From contig CAZHTC010000002.1 of the NCBI GenBank assembly GCA_964535575.1, forward strand, positions 449,728 through 513,727: 64,000 bases of DNA. The letters run 5' to 3'. Origin of the DNA: JAGPCK01 sp964535575 (GTDB taxonomy: Bacteria; Bacteroidota; Bacteroidia; UKL13-3). Under the pieces are notes generated by a model. It ran no database searches. It saw nothing but the letters and a program-made list of their open reading frames with translations, and had not been told where the DNA came from. The translations under genes and the position numbers were made by a program. Below are positions 1 to 9,055 of this stretch, piece by piece (the stretch's first letter is position 1; every line of letters begins with the position of its first letter).

Positions 1-138
1 ATTTTTACCGTTATACAATAGCTAAATATCATGTAAAGCTGTCTCAAGTGGATTAGTATTGATCGGGCTTATTACTGTATTCATTAGGTAGATTTTCCCA
101 TTAACCCAAAATATTCCGTTCTACTTTTCCTTTTTAAG

Positions 139-146
139 TAGTTTTG
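139..146 (+). promoter_or_regulatory. Bacteroidetes -7 promoter element
   Basis: TAGTTTTG fits the Bacteroidetes consensus TAnnTTTG and lies 22 bases before the ATG at 169. No clear TTTG sits about 19 bases further upstream, so only the -7 part is visible. The rest of bases 1-168 shows nothing recognisable. Confidence 0.5.
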
Positions 147-168
147 TTTTTTAAGCCAACTTAAATCA

Positions 169-2256
169 ATGCGTTTTATTTCTACCCTTTTTATTATTTT
201 GACTTCAATGTGTGCGTTTGCACAATCAGTTGACGACTACCGCACTTTTCAATCCGGAAGTTGGAACAATACGGCTACCTGGGAAAGATGGAATGGAAGC
301 AGTTGGGTAAATCCTGCACCTTCAACACCTAATTCTTCTGTGGGGGTAATTACTGTTTTAAACACCCATATTGTTACGGTTACATCTTCTGTAAGTGCCG
401 ATCAGGTAACTGTTAATAGCGCTGGACAAATCACCGTAAATAGCAGCGTAACATTCACCATTGACAATGGTACCGGTTCTGATTTGGCAGTGAGTGGTAC
501 AGTTTCAAATGCCGGAACCATTACTATTTCAACCTCAGCAATTATTGATTTTAATTCAGGATGTTCTTACATACATGCTCAAAATGGGGGAACTATACCT
601 GCGGCAAATTTTAATTCGGGTTCCACATGTAAGGTTACAGGTGTAACTTCAACAATGGTTTCAATTCCTTCTGCTTGTCATCATTTTATTTGGGATTGTA
701 GTGGTCAAACTGTTTCCGGAAATTTTGCATCAGCATCTACAAACAATGTTAGTGGGAATCTGACTGTATTAAATACGGGAACAGGGCAAATAAATTTAGC
801 TAACGGAGGCACGCGTACATTAAATGTTGCAGGAAATTTTACACAAAGCGGAGGCATTTTTAATCTGAGTTTTGGAACAGGAAGTCCGGTTTTTTCTGTT
901 GCAGGTAACCTTTTACTTTCAGGCGGAACATTTAATGTGGCACTTTCCACAGGAGTACCGGTGTTTTCGGTAGCAGGGAATTTTACAAATAACGGGGCAA
1001 CTTTTAATTCAGGCACAGGGACAAATCTTATCACATTTAATGGTTCCAGTGCACAAACAATCGGAGGAAGTTCTTCGACCACATTCAATAGTGTAACAAT
1101 AAATAATTCAACTTCCACCTTATCTTCAGCAACCGTTACCCTCGGAAATTCTATCACCATTAACAACGTGTTGACACTTACCCGCGGTTATATTATTTCA
1201 ACTGGCAGCAATTTATTAAATCTGGGGTCGTCTGCTACCGTTTCAGGAGGAAGTGCAAGTAGCTATGTAAATGGGCCTGTAAGCAAAACCGGAACTTCGG
1301 CATTCGTTTTTCCAACGGGTTCCGGCAATGGTACTAAATGGGCTCGTATCGGAATTGGAGCCCCAACCTCTTCTTCCACTTTCACAGCACAGTATTTTTT
1401 TAATGCAGCTTCGAATACAAGTAGTATGGCCGGTACCCCAACTCCGGTATTAGACCACGTGAGTAACTTAGAATATTGGCAACTTGATCGTACATCAGGT
1501 TCCGGCAACGCAACGGTTACATTATATTGGGAAAATGCTTCACAAAGTCAAATTAACGATTGTTCATCTAACACCTTAAGGGTGGCTCATTGGAATGGTT
1601 CGGCTTGGGAGAATAATAATAATACAGTGACAACATCAGGCTCGTGCACCGGTTCCTCGGCCGGAAGTGTTACAACCAACGGTAATGTAACTTCATTCAG
1701 CCCGTTTACTTTCGGTTCAACATCAAACACATTAAATCCATTACCAGTTGTACTTACAAACTTCTCTGCAAGTGTTAAGGAGCAAATGGTATTGCTGCAA
1801 TGGACAACTGCATGTGAATTGAATAACGATTATTTTACGGTTGAAAAATCAACAGATGGTTTATCTTTTTTACCATTAGCACGTATTGAAGGGCACGGTA
1901 ACAGCCTGAGTGTGCAACAATATCAGTTCACTGATGAAACGGTTGTTTTCTTTCCAACATATTATCGGTTAATTCAAGTGGATCGAAACGGAAAGGCAAC
2001 GGTATTAGGTACCCGATTTGTTGATTTGGCTAACCATCAAAAAGAGATAAAGATTTATCCTAATCCTGCAAATAAATTGCTTACAGTGGAGGGTGAAGTT
2101 GGGGAGAAGTTAGAAATTTTTAATGTATATGGTAAAATGGTTTTTACTATGGTATTTACAGAGCCGGTGCACTTGCTGAATTTGGATATATTGCCAGGTG
2201 GTACGTATTTCGCAAAAACATCAACAAGTCTTATTCGCCTTTACCTTATCCGGTAA
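169..2256 (+). CDS. T9SS type A sorted secreted repeat protein
   Basis: A 695-residue exported protein. Residues 1-18 are a signal peptide ending ...CAFAQ. The opening WNNTATWERW...SSWVNP region is typical of Bacteroidetes surface proteins that begin with a G8-like or beta-solenoid segment. Residues about 60-330 are Ser/Thr/Asn/Gly-rich with repeated short strands (VAGNF, SGGTFN), consistent with a beta-helix passenger. Residues about 524-620 (PLPVVLTNFSA...LLQWTTA) form the fibronectin-like domain that usually precedes the sorting signal. Residues about 625-695 (IYPNPANKLLTV...GGTYFAKT) are a type A T9SS C-terminal domain. Predicted to pass the outer membrane by T9SS and be anchored or released. 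The substrate is unknown; adhesion is only a guess. Confidence 0.85.
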   Translation: MRFISTLFIILTSMCAFAQSVDDYRTFQSGSWNNTATWERWNGSSWVNPAPSTPNSSVGVITVLNTHIVTVTSSVSADQVTVNSAGQITVNSSVTFTIDNGTGSDLAVSGTVSNAGTITISTSAIIDFNSGCSYIHAQNGGTIPAANFNSGSTCKVTGVTSTMVSIPSACHHFIWDCSGQTVSGNFASASTNNVSGNLTVLNTGTGQINLANGGTRTLNVAGNFTQSGGIFNLSFGTGSPVFSVAGNLLLSGGTFNVALSTGVPVFSVAGNFTNNGATFNSGTGTNLITFNGSSAQTIGGSSSTTFNSVTINNSTSTLSSATVTLGNSITINNVLTLTRGYIISTGSNLLNLGSSATVSGGSASSYVNGPVSKTGTSAFVFPTGSGNGTKWARIGIGAPTSSSTFTAQYFFNAASNTSSMAGTPTPVLDHVSNLEYWQLDRTSGSGNATVTLYWENASQSQINDCSSNTLRVAHWNGSAWENNNNTVTTSGSCTGSSAGSVTTNGNVTSFSPFTFGSTSNTLNPLPVVLTNFSASVKEQMVLLQWTTACELNNDYFTVEKSTDGLSFLPLARIEGHGNSLSVQQYQFTDETVVFFPTYYRLIQVDRNGKATVLGTRFVDLANHQKEIKIYPNPANKLLTVEGEVGEKLEIFNVYGKMVFTMVFTEPVHLLNLDILPGGTYFAKTSTSLIRLYLIR

Positions 2257-2475
2257 CTCAAATTGAGACATAGTTTAGTCTGATTCGTACAAAAAAATCT
2301 CTGTAAATTAAATCCGTTCTGAAACCGAATCTAACAAAGATAGCAATGGATATTTTTGCTTAAATACCCAATAATGCCATATCTGTTTTACAGGTAGATA
2401 CCCGGCTATTTTTAAGTTTGAAATTTTGGGAATTAAACAAAGGGTTTTAACTTGTACGCATTAATAGCATAAATT

Positions 2476-2793
2476 ATGGATATAGAAAAGAAAGGTAAGC
2501 CCGAAGGCGAAAATTCTGAACTTGCAGGTAATTTGTTTAACGGGTCAATTGCGTTGCTGGCCGTTTGTTTAACAGTAATCACTATTTTTCAGGTAAGCAA
2601 TAACCGATTGCTGAGTATAGTTGATGATGTGTTATGTGTTTCATCAGGGTTGTTTACTATTTCCATGTTTATGTCTTACCTGTCTATCAGAAAGCAAAAC
2701 CTGTTGCGGTTGCAACGCTTAGCTGACCGCATATTTATTATGGGCCTTCTAACCATTTTGGTGGCAGGTATTACCCTTTCTTTCGATTTATAA
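2476..2793 (+). CDS. Small three-helix membrane protein
   Basis: A 105-residue protein with a charged N-terminus (MDIEKKGKPEGENSE) and three hydrophobic stretches at about residues 22-41, 48-70 and 86-103, separated by short basic loops (SIRKQNLLRLQRLADR). This suggests a three-pass inner-membrane protein. I do not recognise the family. It stands alone between a T9SS cargo gene and a convergent lipoprotein gene, with no operon partner. TTTTAACTTG 25-30 bases upstream loosely resembles a -7 element but is one base short. A real gene is likely from the clean membrane pattern and charge distribution; function unknown. Confidence 0.65.
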   Translation: MDIEKKGKPEGENSELAGNLFNGSIALLAVCLTVITIFQVSNNRLLSIVDDVLCVSSGLFTISMFMSYLSIRKQNLLRLQRLADRIFIMGLLTILVAGITLSFDL

Positions 2794-2826
2794 AGGATTT
2801 TAGAACCGTTGCTTTAGGTTACAGTC

Positions 2827-4098
2827 TTACAACTTGTATCGGTAAACACAAATTCCTTTTGGGATAATGGTGGTTCCGTTTTTATAGTAGTCTTTTGTGC
2901 ACGCCAAATACAAGTAACCGTTGTTGTAAGTAAAATCCTGATTGTATCCTATTCCTCCGCCTCCTCCGGAAGAGGTGAAACCGGGTTTCCCAACGTAATC
3001 CCATATGCCATTTACATATTTTTTTACCACAAAACCCCGGACATCGGAATATTTTGCGTAAATGCACGTAGCGCAAGTTGAATTGGTGGTTGAAAGCAAT
3101 TGTTTTTCTCCCGGCACCGGTGTGGTTAATTCCTTCCAACTTGTACCATTGTAAGCGAGTACGCGGCTATATCCGGCTGATGTTTCAATGCAAGGAGTCA
3201 TTATCAAATTGTCCTTATTGCCTTCTTCATACACATCCAAATTAAATTTATAGGTAACAGAACTTGAACTAAAGGCCAAATGTGTATCAGAGGTAGTGAT
3301 TCTGCTCCAGGTACTGCCATTGTACACCGAAACATTTGCCGATAAGCGATCGGGGTCTCTTTCACCCAGCCAATAATTGAGGTAAATGTTTCCGTTTTTA
3401 GATACATTAATGGTTACGTCTGAAAAGTAGGCCAGCCATTGAAAAGAATTTGGAATTTGCGGGTACGAAACGCGTTCGGGTATCAAACTCCAGTTGTTAT
3501 TTTCAAACACGAAAACCGCAATCCCGGTTTCTTCTGATTGCCAGGTATTGTTGTCGTATTGAATCGAAGCATACACCTTTCCGTTCTTAGCAGTTAATTC
3601 ATACCCGTATTCATCTACATTAAGAAACCCAGGGGTTGCACCGGGAAGTAAATTCAGGGGCACGGAAGGTAATTGCTCCCAGGCACTCCCATTGGTTCGG
3701 TAAAGTAAACATTCGTGATCGGTTACCGAGCGCATAAATCCAATGTACGAAGTGGCTCCATCTTGTCTGAACATAAAACTCACCCGGGCCCAATATGCAT
3801 CCACATTCCCATCAATGTTTACGGGGGTATTCCCATAATATTCCCACTTTTTTACAACCGGGTTAAATTTTTTCACACAGGGTTTTTCCAGAGTACCATC
3901 CCAGTAACCAACATACACATTATTGTTATTGGCACTTAGCTGAAAGGCGTACACCTTACTGCCAAAATAAGGGTCGTCCATCAACTCCCATGCGTTGGTC
4001 GGCCGAGGGATGGAGTCGTTGCTATCAGCCGATTTACGGGAGCAGGAAAATTGCAGTACCAAAACCGACACTAACAAGAGGTATGTTAAACTTTTCAT
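2827..4098 (-). CDS. Lipoprotein with propeller-like repeats
   Basis: Starting at the internal ATG (4098) gives 423 residues with a clean lipoprotein signal, MKSLTYLLLVSVLVLQFSC, with Cys19 as the lipidated residue. The seven codons upstream would only spoil the signal peptide. The mature part repeats a pattern of about 45-60 residues: W-x-x-L/I, a 'YNGSTW' or 'NGSAWEQL' strand pair, then a 'kvYa' strand (KVYAFQLSANNN, GKVYASIQYDNN, GNIYLNYWLG, NGYLYLACT). This matches Kelch/BNR-like beta-propellers in which a function is computed from blades. Likely anchored to the periplasmic or outer face of an envelope membrane. Specific role unknown. Confidence 0.75.
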   Translation of the reverse strand: MKSLTYLLLVSVLVLQFSCSRKSADSNDSIPRPTNAWELMDDPYFGSKVYAFQLSANNNNVYVGYWDGTLEKPCVKKFNPVVKKWEYYGNTPVNIDGNVDAYWARVSFMFRQDGATSYIGFMRSVTDHECLLYRTNGSAWEQLPSVPLNLLPGATPGFLNVDEYGYELTAKNGKVYASIQYDNNTWQSEETGIAVFVFENNNWSLIPERVSYPQIPNSFQWLAYFSDVTINVSKNGNIYLNYWLGERDPDRLSANVSVYNGSTWSRITTSDTHLAFSSSSVTYKFNLDVYEEGNKDNLIMTPCIETSAGYSRVLAYNGTSWKELTTPVPGEKQLLSTTNSTCATCIYAKYSDVRGFVVKKYVNGIWDYVGKPGFTSSGGGGGIGYNQDFTYNNGYLYLACTKDYYKNGTTIIPKGICVYRYKL

Positions 4099-4259
4099 TA
4101 CTTGTATTTTATTATGCAAAGTTCAGTTGTAAGTATTAATGTTTTTATGAGAATTGTATTACGTAAAGATGATTTCTCTCAGAAATTTAAATGCTTTGTG
4201 GCATAATAAAAAAGCTGGGAAGGAGTAAATGAAGGTATACCAACCGTCATTTACGGAAT

Positions 4260-4415
4260 AATTCGCTTTTTATATCCATTGGTCTTGGTTTATCTATTTG
4301 CCGTGGTATTGCCGAGGCACATGGTGGTAAGCTTTGGCTGGAGAGTACTGAAGGGGAGGGAAGCACTTTCTTTCTGCAACTGCCCTTAAGGAGCCAGCAA
4401 ATCAGCAGTACCTAA
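4260..4415 (+). pseudogene. Histidine kinase C-terminal remnant
   Basis: An open frame of about 51 codons with no plausible start encodes the tail of a sensor histidine kinase ATPase domain. GLGLSICRGIAEAHGG is the G2 box and following helix, and KLWLESTEGEGSTFFLQLPL is the terminal strand pair; the frame then runs to TAA. The upstream H-, N- and G1-box regions are absent: the same frame hits TGA at about 4223 and the preceding bases are the promoter region of the lipoprotein gene. A decayed fragment left by a deletion or partial transfer, not a working gene. Confidence 0.8.
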
Positions 4416-4461
4416 TGCCTCTTATTTATCTCTTAAGGCCTTTGCTGCGTAAAATATAAAA

Positions 4462-4490
4462 TTGAATCCCGGGTTAATAGGCTATCTTTG
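4462..4490 (+). promoter_or_regulatory. Promoter of the 43-residue ORF
   Basis: TTG at 4462-4464, 18 bases, then TATCTTTG at 4483-4490 fits the Bacteroidetes TTTG/TAnnTTTG promoter. Only four bases separate the element from the ATG at 4495, so transcription should begin at or very near the start codon, giving a leaderless message. Confidence 0.6.
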
Positions 4491-4494
4491 GGAA

Positions 4495-4626
4495 ATGAGT
4501 AAAGATCGACAACAACGCGAGTCCAAAAAAGCCAAGCAAACAGGCAAGGCTAAAGAACAGTCTGATTACAAAAAAACTGAGGGAAATGTGATTACGGTGC
4601 CCTCCGTATTCAAGAAAACCAAATAA
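4495..4626 (+). CDS. Small basic protein, 43 residues
   Basis: MSKDRQQRESKKAKQTGKAK... ends in VPSVFKKTK, followed by TAA. The peptide is rich in Lys, Gln and Ser, hydrophilic and probably disordered, with a short hydrophobic patch (NVITVPSVF) near the C-terminus. It resembles small highly basic hypothetical proteins common in Bacteroidetes, but I cannot assign a function. A perfect TATCTTTG promoter element ends four bases before the ATG, which supports expression and suggests a leaderless mRNA. Codon use looks coding-like. Too short to be found by length alone. Confidence 0.6.
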   Translation: MSKDRQQRESKKAKQTGKAKEQSDYKKTEGNVITVPSVFKKTK

Positions 4627-4733
4627 GATTTATTTCCTGCTTTTCAATTTACGTTTGGGATGAATGTGTGTACCTTTAAAGTGCCCTGTTAAGTACAATC
4701 GTGTCTTCGGTTTTATTAAAATTTACAAGTCGC

Positions 4734-4760
4734 TTGACGTTGCAAATTCAGGATAGCACC
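4734..4760. repeat. Fragment of the palindromic repeat (right half)
   Basis: CTTGACGTTGCAAATTCAGG followed by ATAGCAC matches the right-half core of the window's repeat family (compare GAGTTGCAAACTCAAGATAGCG at about 10575-10596). It abuts the 3' end of the lipoprotein gene at 4768. The match is short and diverged. Confidence 0.45.
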
Positions 4761-4767
4761 GGGGGTT

Positions 4768-5508
4768 CTACCGAACCGGCAGGATGGTATCCTGCTGATA
4801 CCGGTATATCACGGGTTTGGTGGCAGCTTGTTTTCTTTCTTCGCAATACCTTCCCCCTTTAAAGGTTACGGCAATGCAGCGTTTTTGCCGGTCTATATAT
4901 ACCTCATTCGAATCTTCACCCTGATTAAATCCCTGCTCAGGGTCACAATATTTTTCCCATACAGAGTCGGGTATATTTTCTAAATCTTCCTCACTTTCCA
5001 CTGATCGTTCGTCACTCATATTAGCTTGGAAAGTGGGATATGCAAAAAGTGGTCTCATGCGATTGATATCCCATATTTCGGTTTGTTGCAGCGAATAGGA
5101 GAAGCCGCCCAGGTTAGGTCCTCCATATCTGTGCATACATTCGGCACCATACCATATGATAAGTTCTGGTGTTTTTCCCCCGGATAGATAAATAGTGTCG
5201 AGTTCCATATGCCATACATTGGCACAGGGATCCCCATAAAAGAACTCATCTTTTACCTTGCCATGGTTGTAATAGCGAAGCGTGATGGAGCGATTTTCTT
5301 CGAATGCAACAATGCCAAGGTATGCCAGGCTGCATACTACTGATGTGTCTGCGCCAAATCTGAAAAATGAGGCCGGAATGCTATCTGAAAGCCGGATGGA
5401 ATCCGTTTTGGGTGCATGGGTTGGTAAAGTTGGGTTGTTATGGTTATTGGTACAAGCATGCATCCAAACAGCGCATAGCATAAGAAATATGAAGTTGGGT
5501 TTATTCAC
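4768..5508 (-). CDS. Putative lipoprotein of unknown function
   Basis: The open frame extends to 5640, but the first 44 codons are not signal-like. A GTG at 5508 gives VNKPNFIFLMLCAVWMHAC, a good lipoprotein signal with lipobox MHAC, so I place the start there (246 residues). The mature protein starts with a low-complexity Asn/Pro/Thr linker (TNNHNNPTLPTHAPKTDS). A globular domain with several Cys residues follows (DPCANVWHMELDTIYL, WYGAECMHRYGG, KYCDPEQGF, QKRCIAVTF, RYCEER). The regular Trp/Tyr-rich strand pattern suggests a beta fold. No family is recognised. It lies alone, convergent to nothing, next to a repeat fragment at its 3' end. Confidence 0.65.
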   Translation of the reverse strand: MNKPNFIFLMLCAVWMHACTNNHNNPTLPTHAPKTDSIRLSDSIPASFFRFGADTSVVCSLAYLGIVAFEENRSITLRYYNHGKVKDEFFYGDPCANVWHMELDTIYLSGGKTPELIIWYGAECMHRYGGPNLGGFSYSLQQTEIWDINRMRPLFAYPTFQANMSDERSVESEEDLENIPDSVWEKYCDPEQGFNQGEDSNEVYIDRQKRCIAVTFKGGRYCEERKQAATKPVIYRYQQDTILPVR

Positions 5509-5710
5509 TTGTAAATAGATTGTTTTAGCCCTCCAGGCCGGTTCTCGTTTGCAAAAAGTATCTTCTTTGTGTTTTGCATTTCTACCAAAGGCAGTCAAAT
5601 GTAACGCTCTCTTTTCTTTCATGGATGAACTAAGGTTCAACTTAGTAAAGCAAAAATAATAAATTCAAGTTCATTTACATTTTTAAAGTTGGGAACGAAA
5701 TTTTAATTGC

Positions 5711-5762
5711 TCGTTACTACTTAGCGACAGCGATCTCCAGAACGAAGTGAATAAACGAGGGT
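5711..5762 (-). repeat. Deleted, inverted copy of the palindromic repeat
   Basis: Read on the minus strand, this matches the 75-bp repeat unit seen at 9869-9943 (ends similar to TCCTTAGTT.../...TTAGCG, middle CGATCTC, end GAATAAAC). The central CCCGC/GCGGG hairpin is missing. It lies in the 353-base gap between the lipoprotein gene and the DNRLRE protein gene. The rest of that gap shows nothing I can name. Confidence 0.55.
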
Positions 5763-5861
5763 AAAAATTCAGTTTTAATCAAAAATGCTCATGCACCCTG
5801 ATTGCAAGCCCAGACGAGTGATGGGACTAAGAAAAAAACTTTGGGTAAGAGTAAAAAACGC

Positions 5862-6782
5862 TTAGTTGGAAACCACAATTTTCATATGTCGGACTGAATT
5901 ATTCTGTTCAACCCTTACCAGGTAAACACCGGCTGCCAACACACCTGTATTCCATTCTATGCTGGCAGGAGTATGCTCTGTAACATGAATTTGTTGTTGA
6001 AGAAGTTGTTGCCCGTTTAGGGTATAAAGAGTAAAAGAAGTTGTTCCGCTCTCGGCAGGGGTGTAGGTACAATGAAGAACTCCGGGAGCCGGCTGGTAGA
6101 TATTCATATCAGTGAATGCCATTTCGGGTGTGCCGGTGGTTGATGAGGCCATTTCGATTTCAAGCCATGGTCTATATTTGGGGTTTGGATTTTCGCGGCT
6201 GCCAATAGCTATGCTGCGGTAGGTACTTTCATTGGCCAAACGGATATACAACCCATAATTAGTTGAATTATTAAGCGCCATTTTCTTTATCAGAGAAGTA
6301 ACATCTGTAACAATCTCGGTGTTGTACTGCACACTTACTATATCATGCTTGGCATATAAAGTGGCATCATAGGTAGGAGCCGTATTCCATGTAACAGTAC
6401 TTTCATTCCATGGGGAGGTGATGCGAAATACCTGAAATAAATTTTCTCCGCGGTTACCCTGTGGTACAAAACCAGGTGTTTCGGGAGTGTAAAGGTGTAA
6501 CGTAGCTCTTTTAATTTGTGAGGGGTCCAGATTAATTTTATGACCAACAGAGAACATGCTCAGGTCAAACCATATCAGTGCACGTCCGGTAACCGGCTTG
6601 CCACCGCTGGTCCAGGCAAACATTCCGCTTTCTTCCAACGACCCCCAATTCACCGTACCCACTCCGTTGGCCAAATCAATGGCGGCATCCTTACATTGTG
6701 TGTGGTTTAAAATAATGGTGTTGTTTTGGGCATAGATAGCTCCCGGAATCAATGCCACCAGAATCATGACTACTTTATTCAT
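5862..6782 (-). CDS. DNRLRE-domain T9SS secreted protein
   Basis: 306 residues. Signal peptide MNKVVMILVALIPGAIYAQ. Residues about 20-210 form a DNRLRE / CBM96-like beta-sandwich: it opens with a CKDAAIDLANG strand ('x-D-A-x-I'), has RALIWFDLS ('L-L-x-F-D-L'), ATLHLYTPE and WNESTVTWNTAP, and ends RSIAIGSRENPNPKYRPWLEIEM ('F-x-S-R-E...P-x-L-x-V-x-Y'). That fold occurs in surface adhesins and carbohydrate-binding modules. Residues about 235-306 are a type A T9SS sorting domain (TLYTLNGQQLL...LAAGVYLVRVE). Likely a surface carbohydrate-binding or adhesive protein. A CAAAGTTA (minus: TAACTTTG) promoter box lies 31-38 bases upstream. Confidence 0.85.
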   Translation of the reverse strand: MNKVVMILVALIPGAIYAQNNTIILNHTQCKDAAIDLANGVGTVNWGSLEESGMFAWTSGGKPVTGRALIWFDLSMFSVGHKINLDPSQIKRATLHLYTPETPGFVPQGNRGENLFQVFRITSPWNESTVTWNTAPTYDATLYAKHDIVSVQYNTEIVTDVTSLIKKMALNNSTNYGLYIRLANESTYRSIAIGSRENPNPKYRPWLEIEMASSTTGTPEMAFTDMNIYQPAPGVLHCTYTPAESGTTSFTLYTLNGQQLLQQQIHVTEHTPASIEWNTGVLAAGVYLVRVEQNNSVRHMKIVVSN

Positions 6783-6812
6783 AACTTAAGGTATTTGATG
6801 CAAGCTACCATA

Positions 6813-6820
6813 CAAAGTTA
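6813..6820 (-). promoter_or_regulatory. -7 promoter element of the DNRLRE gene
   Basis: On the minus strand TAACTTTG matches TAnnTTTG exactly and lies about 30 bases before the ATG at 6782. No clear -33 TTTG is visible. Confidence 0.45.
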
Positions 6821-6923
6821 TTATTTCCAAATAAATAACGGTTTTTAATCAGGTCCAAGTGTATGATTAGGGTTGTTCCCCAAAACCGGTACTCAATAGC
6901 AACCAGATCTTCTTTTTGTTTTT

Positions 6924-6990
6924 GCGTTTATTCAATATGTTCAGGAGATCGCTTACCCGCATTGGCTGGACAGGTGCCAGGAGGTAACGC
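6924..6990 (+). repeat. Diverged copy of the palindromic repeat
   Basis: GTTTATTC...AGGAGATCGCTTACCCGC...GGCTGGACAGGTGCC aligns with the 75-bp unit at 9869-9943 (GTTTATTCGCTTTGCTCATGAGATCGCTGCC...GCGGGACAGGCGC), with several substitutions. Just beyond it, at 7012-7024, is a small hairpin GCGTT-GCA-AACGC. These are the only structures seen in the 352-base gap 6783-7134. Confidence 0.5.
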
Positions 6991-7134
6991 ACTCTTTTAT
7001 TTCATGCATTTGCGTTGCAAACGCTAAAAAATGAGGGAAATGGATTTAGAGGTTTTAAACCTTAAGCAGGTTTGAATATTCTTATGCATTTATCAACCTG
7101 AATTCAGGTTATATTATTAAATTGCAGTTATATT

Positions 7135-8973
7135 ATGTTTCCTAATATTGATTATCGGAAATTACTGCTGCTTTTTGCATTTTGGGTTGCGCTTATTCCA
7201 GTGTATGCACTCAATATAAAAATTATAGAAAGCCAGTCAAAGGGACATTCGATGGATCAAATCTGGCTGACCATTTGCCAGGGAATGGGACACAATACAG
7301 CTATTTACGGGCAATCGTCACTTAATGATTCCACTTTTTATCTCAATGCCGATTTGCTGATTATTTCCTCCGGTGTAATTCCTCTTTCATCAACCCAGGT
7401 AAATACCGTCCGTAAAGCCATGCAGGCGGGCATACCTGTATACCTGCAGTCTGAGTATTCAGATACATTTTCAACGAATATGGCTTTCCAGTCGCTTGTC
7501 AATTATTTCGGAGGAACTTTTGCATGGACAGGTCAAACATTACCAGGTAGTTTTTCGCCTACCGTAATAGGTTCTTTTTCTAATACTCCGGATACGGTAA
7601 CATCCCTTAAATTTTCTTACTATTCAGCCAAAGCTGTTTCTGGTTGTGATGTACAGGTGTTTCTCAGAATTGGCACCACCGGACATGGTTATTTTTTTGC
7701 CCCCGATTATCTTTCGTGCGGAGCTATTGCTACCATTCCGGATCAGGACTGGATTGTTAATCCGGCTGCGGATACCATTTCAAGAAATAGGCTGATGCGT
7801 AATATTGTGGTTCACCTCACTGATACTTCATTCAGGTATCCCGTCCAGCCGGGTAGTTTTACCGTTAACCTGGGGGCCGATACAACGAGGTGCAAAGGCG
7901 AGGTACATTTACTTGATGCCGGTTATACCGATGCTACCTACCTGTGGCAAAATGGGGATACCTCGCGAGTGTTTGCTGCTGTAAATTCAGGTATTTACAG
8001 CGTAATGGTGACGCGTTCCGGATTTAATTGCCCTGTGATTGATTCTATAAAACTTACCTTCTATCAGGTGCCACTCAATCTGGGTCCTGACCGCAATATA
8101 TGTCAGGGCGATGAAGTGGTATTTAATCTTACCGGTAACAATTTGCAGGGCATCACCTGGCAGGATGGGAAACATGATAGCATTTATAAAACAAAACTAC
8201 CCGGCACTTACTATGTGGTTGTAACTAATGGTTCATGTTTTAGCCGCGATACGGTGGTGTTGAGTTTGAAAATTCCTGCACCAATAAATCTTCAGGATGT
8301 ATATGACCTGTGCCACGGTGATAGTTTAGTACTTGACCTCACGGGTAAGGCTGATCACTTTACCTGGGATGATGGAGATACATCGGCTGTCAAATCATTT
8401 TATCAGGCATCTGTTTACTACGTTAGCTATAGTAATTCTCCCTGCCCGGCTATTACCGACACGTTTATGATTAATATGCTGCCAATACCCTTTTTTGTAT
8501 TGCCAGATGATACCTTTCTATGCTCAGGTAAACAATTAGTGCTTAAGCCCGGTATTACTCAAGTGCAGTATTTGTGGCAGGATGGAAGTACTGATTCATT
8601 TTATTTGGCTGATAAATCCGGGACGTATTTTGTAACAGCAAGCAATACCTGCGGGAACTATACTGATAGTATCCAGTTAAGCGATTGTCCGTGTAAGTTC
8701 ACCATTCAAAATGTATTTACTCCCGATGGAAATCGTATAAACGATATGTTTATGCCGGAAGGTTGCTTTCCCGCTGATTACCGTTTAATTATTTACAACC
8801 GCTGGGGAGAGGCTTTATTTGAAAGTGCCAGTGTTTCCATAGGCTGGGATGGCACCTTTAACGGGCAGCCGGTTTCGGAGGGGGTGTATTTTTGGGTGAT
8901 TGATTATACCGAAAACAACCAATCGGTGATGAACCATAAAGTAAAGCATGGAACCATTACATTACTACGGTAG
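7135..8973 (+). CDS. T9SS type B protein, amidotransferase-like N-domain
   Basis: 612 residues. Signal peptide about 1-25 (LLLLFAFWVALIPVYA). Residues about 27-235 resemble a class I glutamine-amidotransferase-like alpha/beta fold without an evident catalytic Cys: a 'NADLLIISSG' strand, then 'VRKAMQAGIPVYLQSEYS', then 'LVNYFGG'. Four repeats of exactly 70 residues follow, near 245, 315, 385 and 455, each with an LG-D-x-x-x-C start, a 'tYLWQDG' or similar middle and a 'GtYyV' end; these are Ig/SprB-like surface repeats. Residues about 520-612 (NVFTPDGNRINDMF...IYNRWGEALFES...WDGTFNGQPVSEGVYFW) are the gliding motility-associated, type B T9SS domain. Predicted surface protein; its ligand is unknown. 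Confidence 0.85.
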   Translation: MFPNIDYRKLLLLFAFWVALIPVYALNIKIIESQSKGHSMDQIWLTICQGMGHNTAIYGQSSLNDSTFYLNADLLIISSGVIPLSSTQVNTVRKAMQAGIPVYLQSEYSDTFSTNMAFQSLVNYFGGTFAWTGQTLPGSFSPTVIGSFSNTPDTVTSLKFSYYSAKAVSGCDVQVFLRIGTTGHGYFFAPDYLSCGAIATIPDQDWIVNPAADTISRNRLMRNIVVHLTDTSFRYPVQPGSFTVNLGADTTRCKGEVHLLDAGYTDATYLWQNGDTSRVFAAVNSGIYSVMVTRSGFNCPVIDSIKLTFYQVPLNLGPDRNICQGDEVVFNLTGNNLQGITWQDGKHDSIYKTKLPGTYYVVVTNGSCFSRDTVVLSLKIPAPINLQDVYDLCHGDSLVLDLTGKADHFTWDDGDTSAVKSFYQASVYYVSYSNSPCPAITDTFMINMLPIPFFVLPDDTFLCSGKQLVLKPGITQVQYLWQDGSTDSFYLADKSGTYFVTASNTCGNYTDSIQLSDCPCKFTIQNVFTPDGNRINDMFMPEGCFPADYRLIIYNRWGEALFESASVSIGWDGTFNGQPVSEGVYFWVIDYTENNQSVMNHKVKHGTITLLR

Positions 8974-9055
8974 CTATGGTTACTCTATCACAAGCTACCC
9001 GCCAAATAGCAGGGGATAAGAGTTTGCTCCATCTGGGCATTTTTGATTTTAGTTA

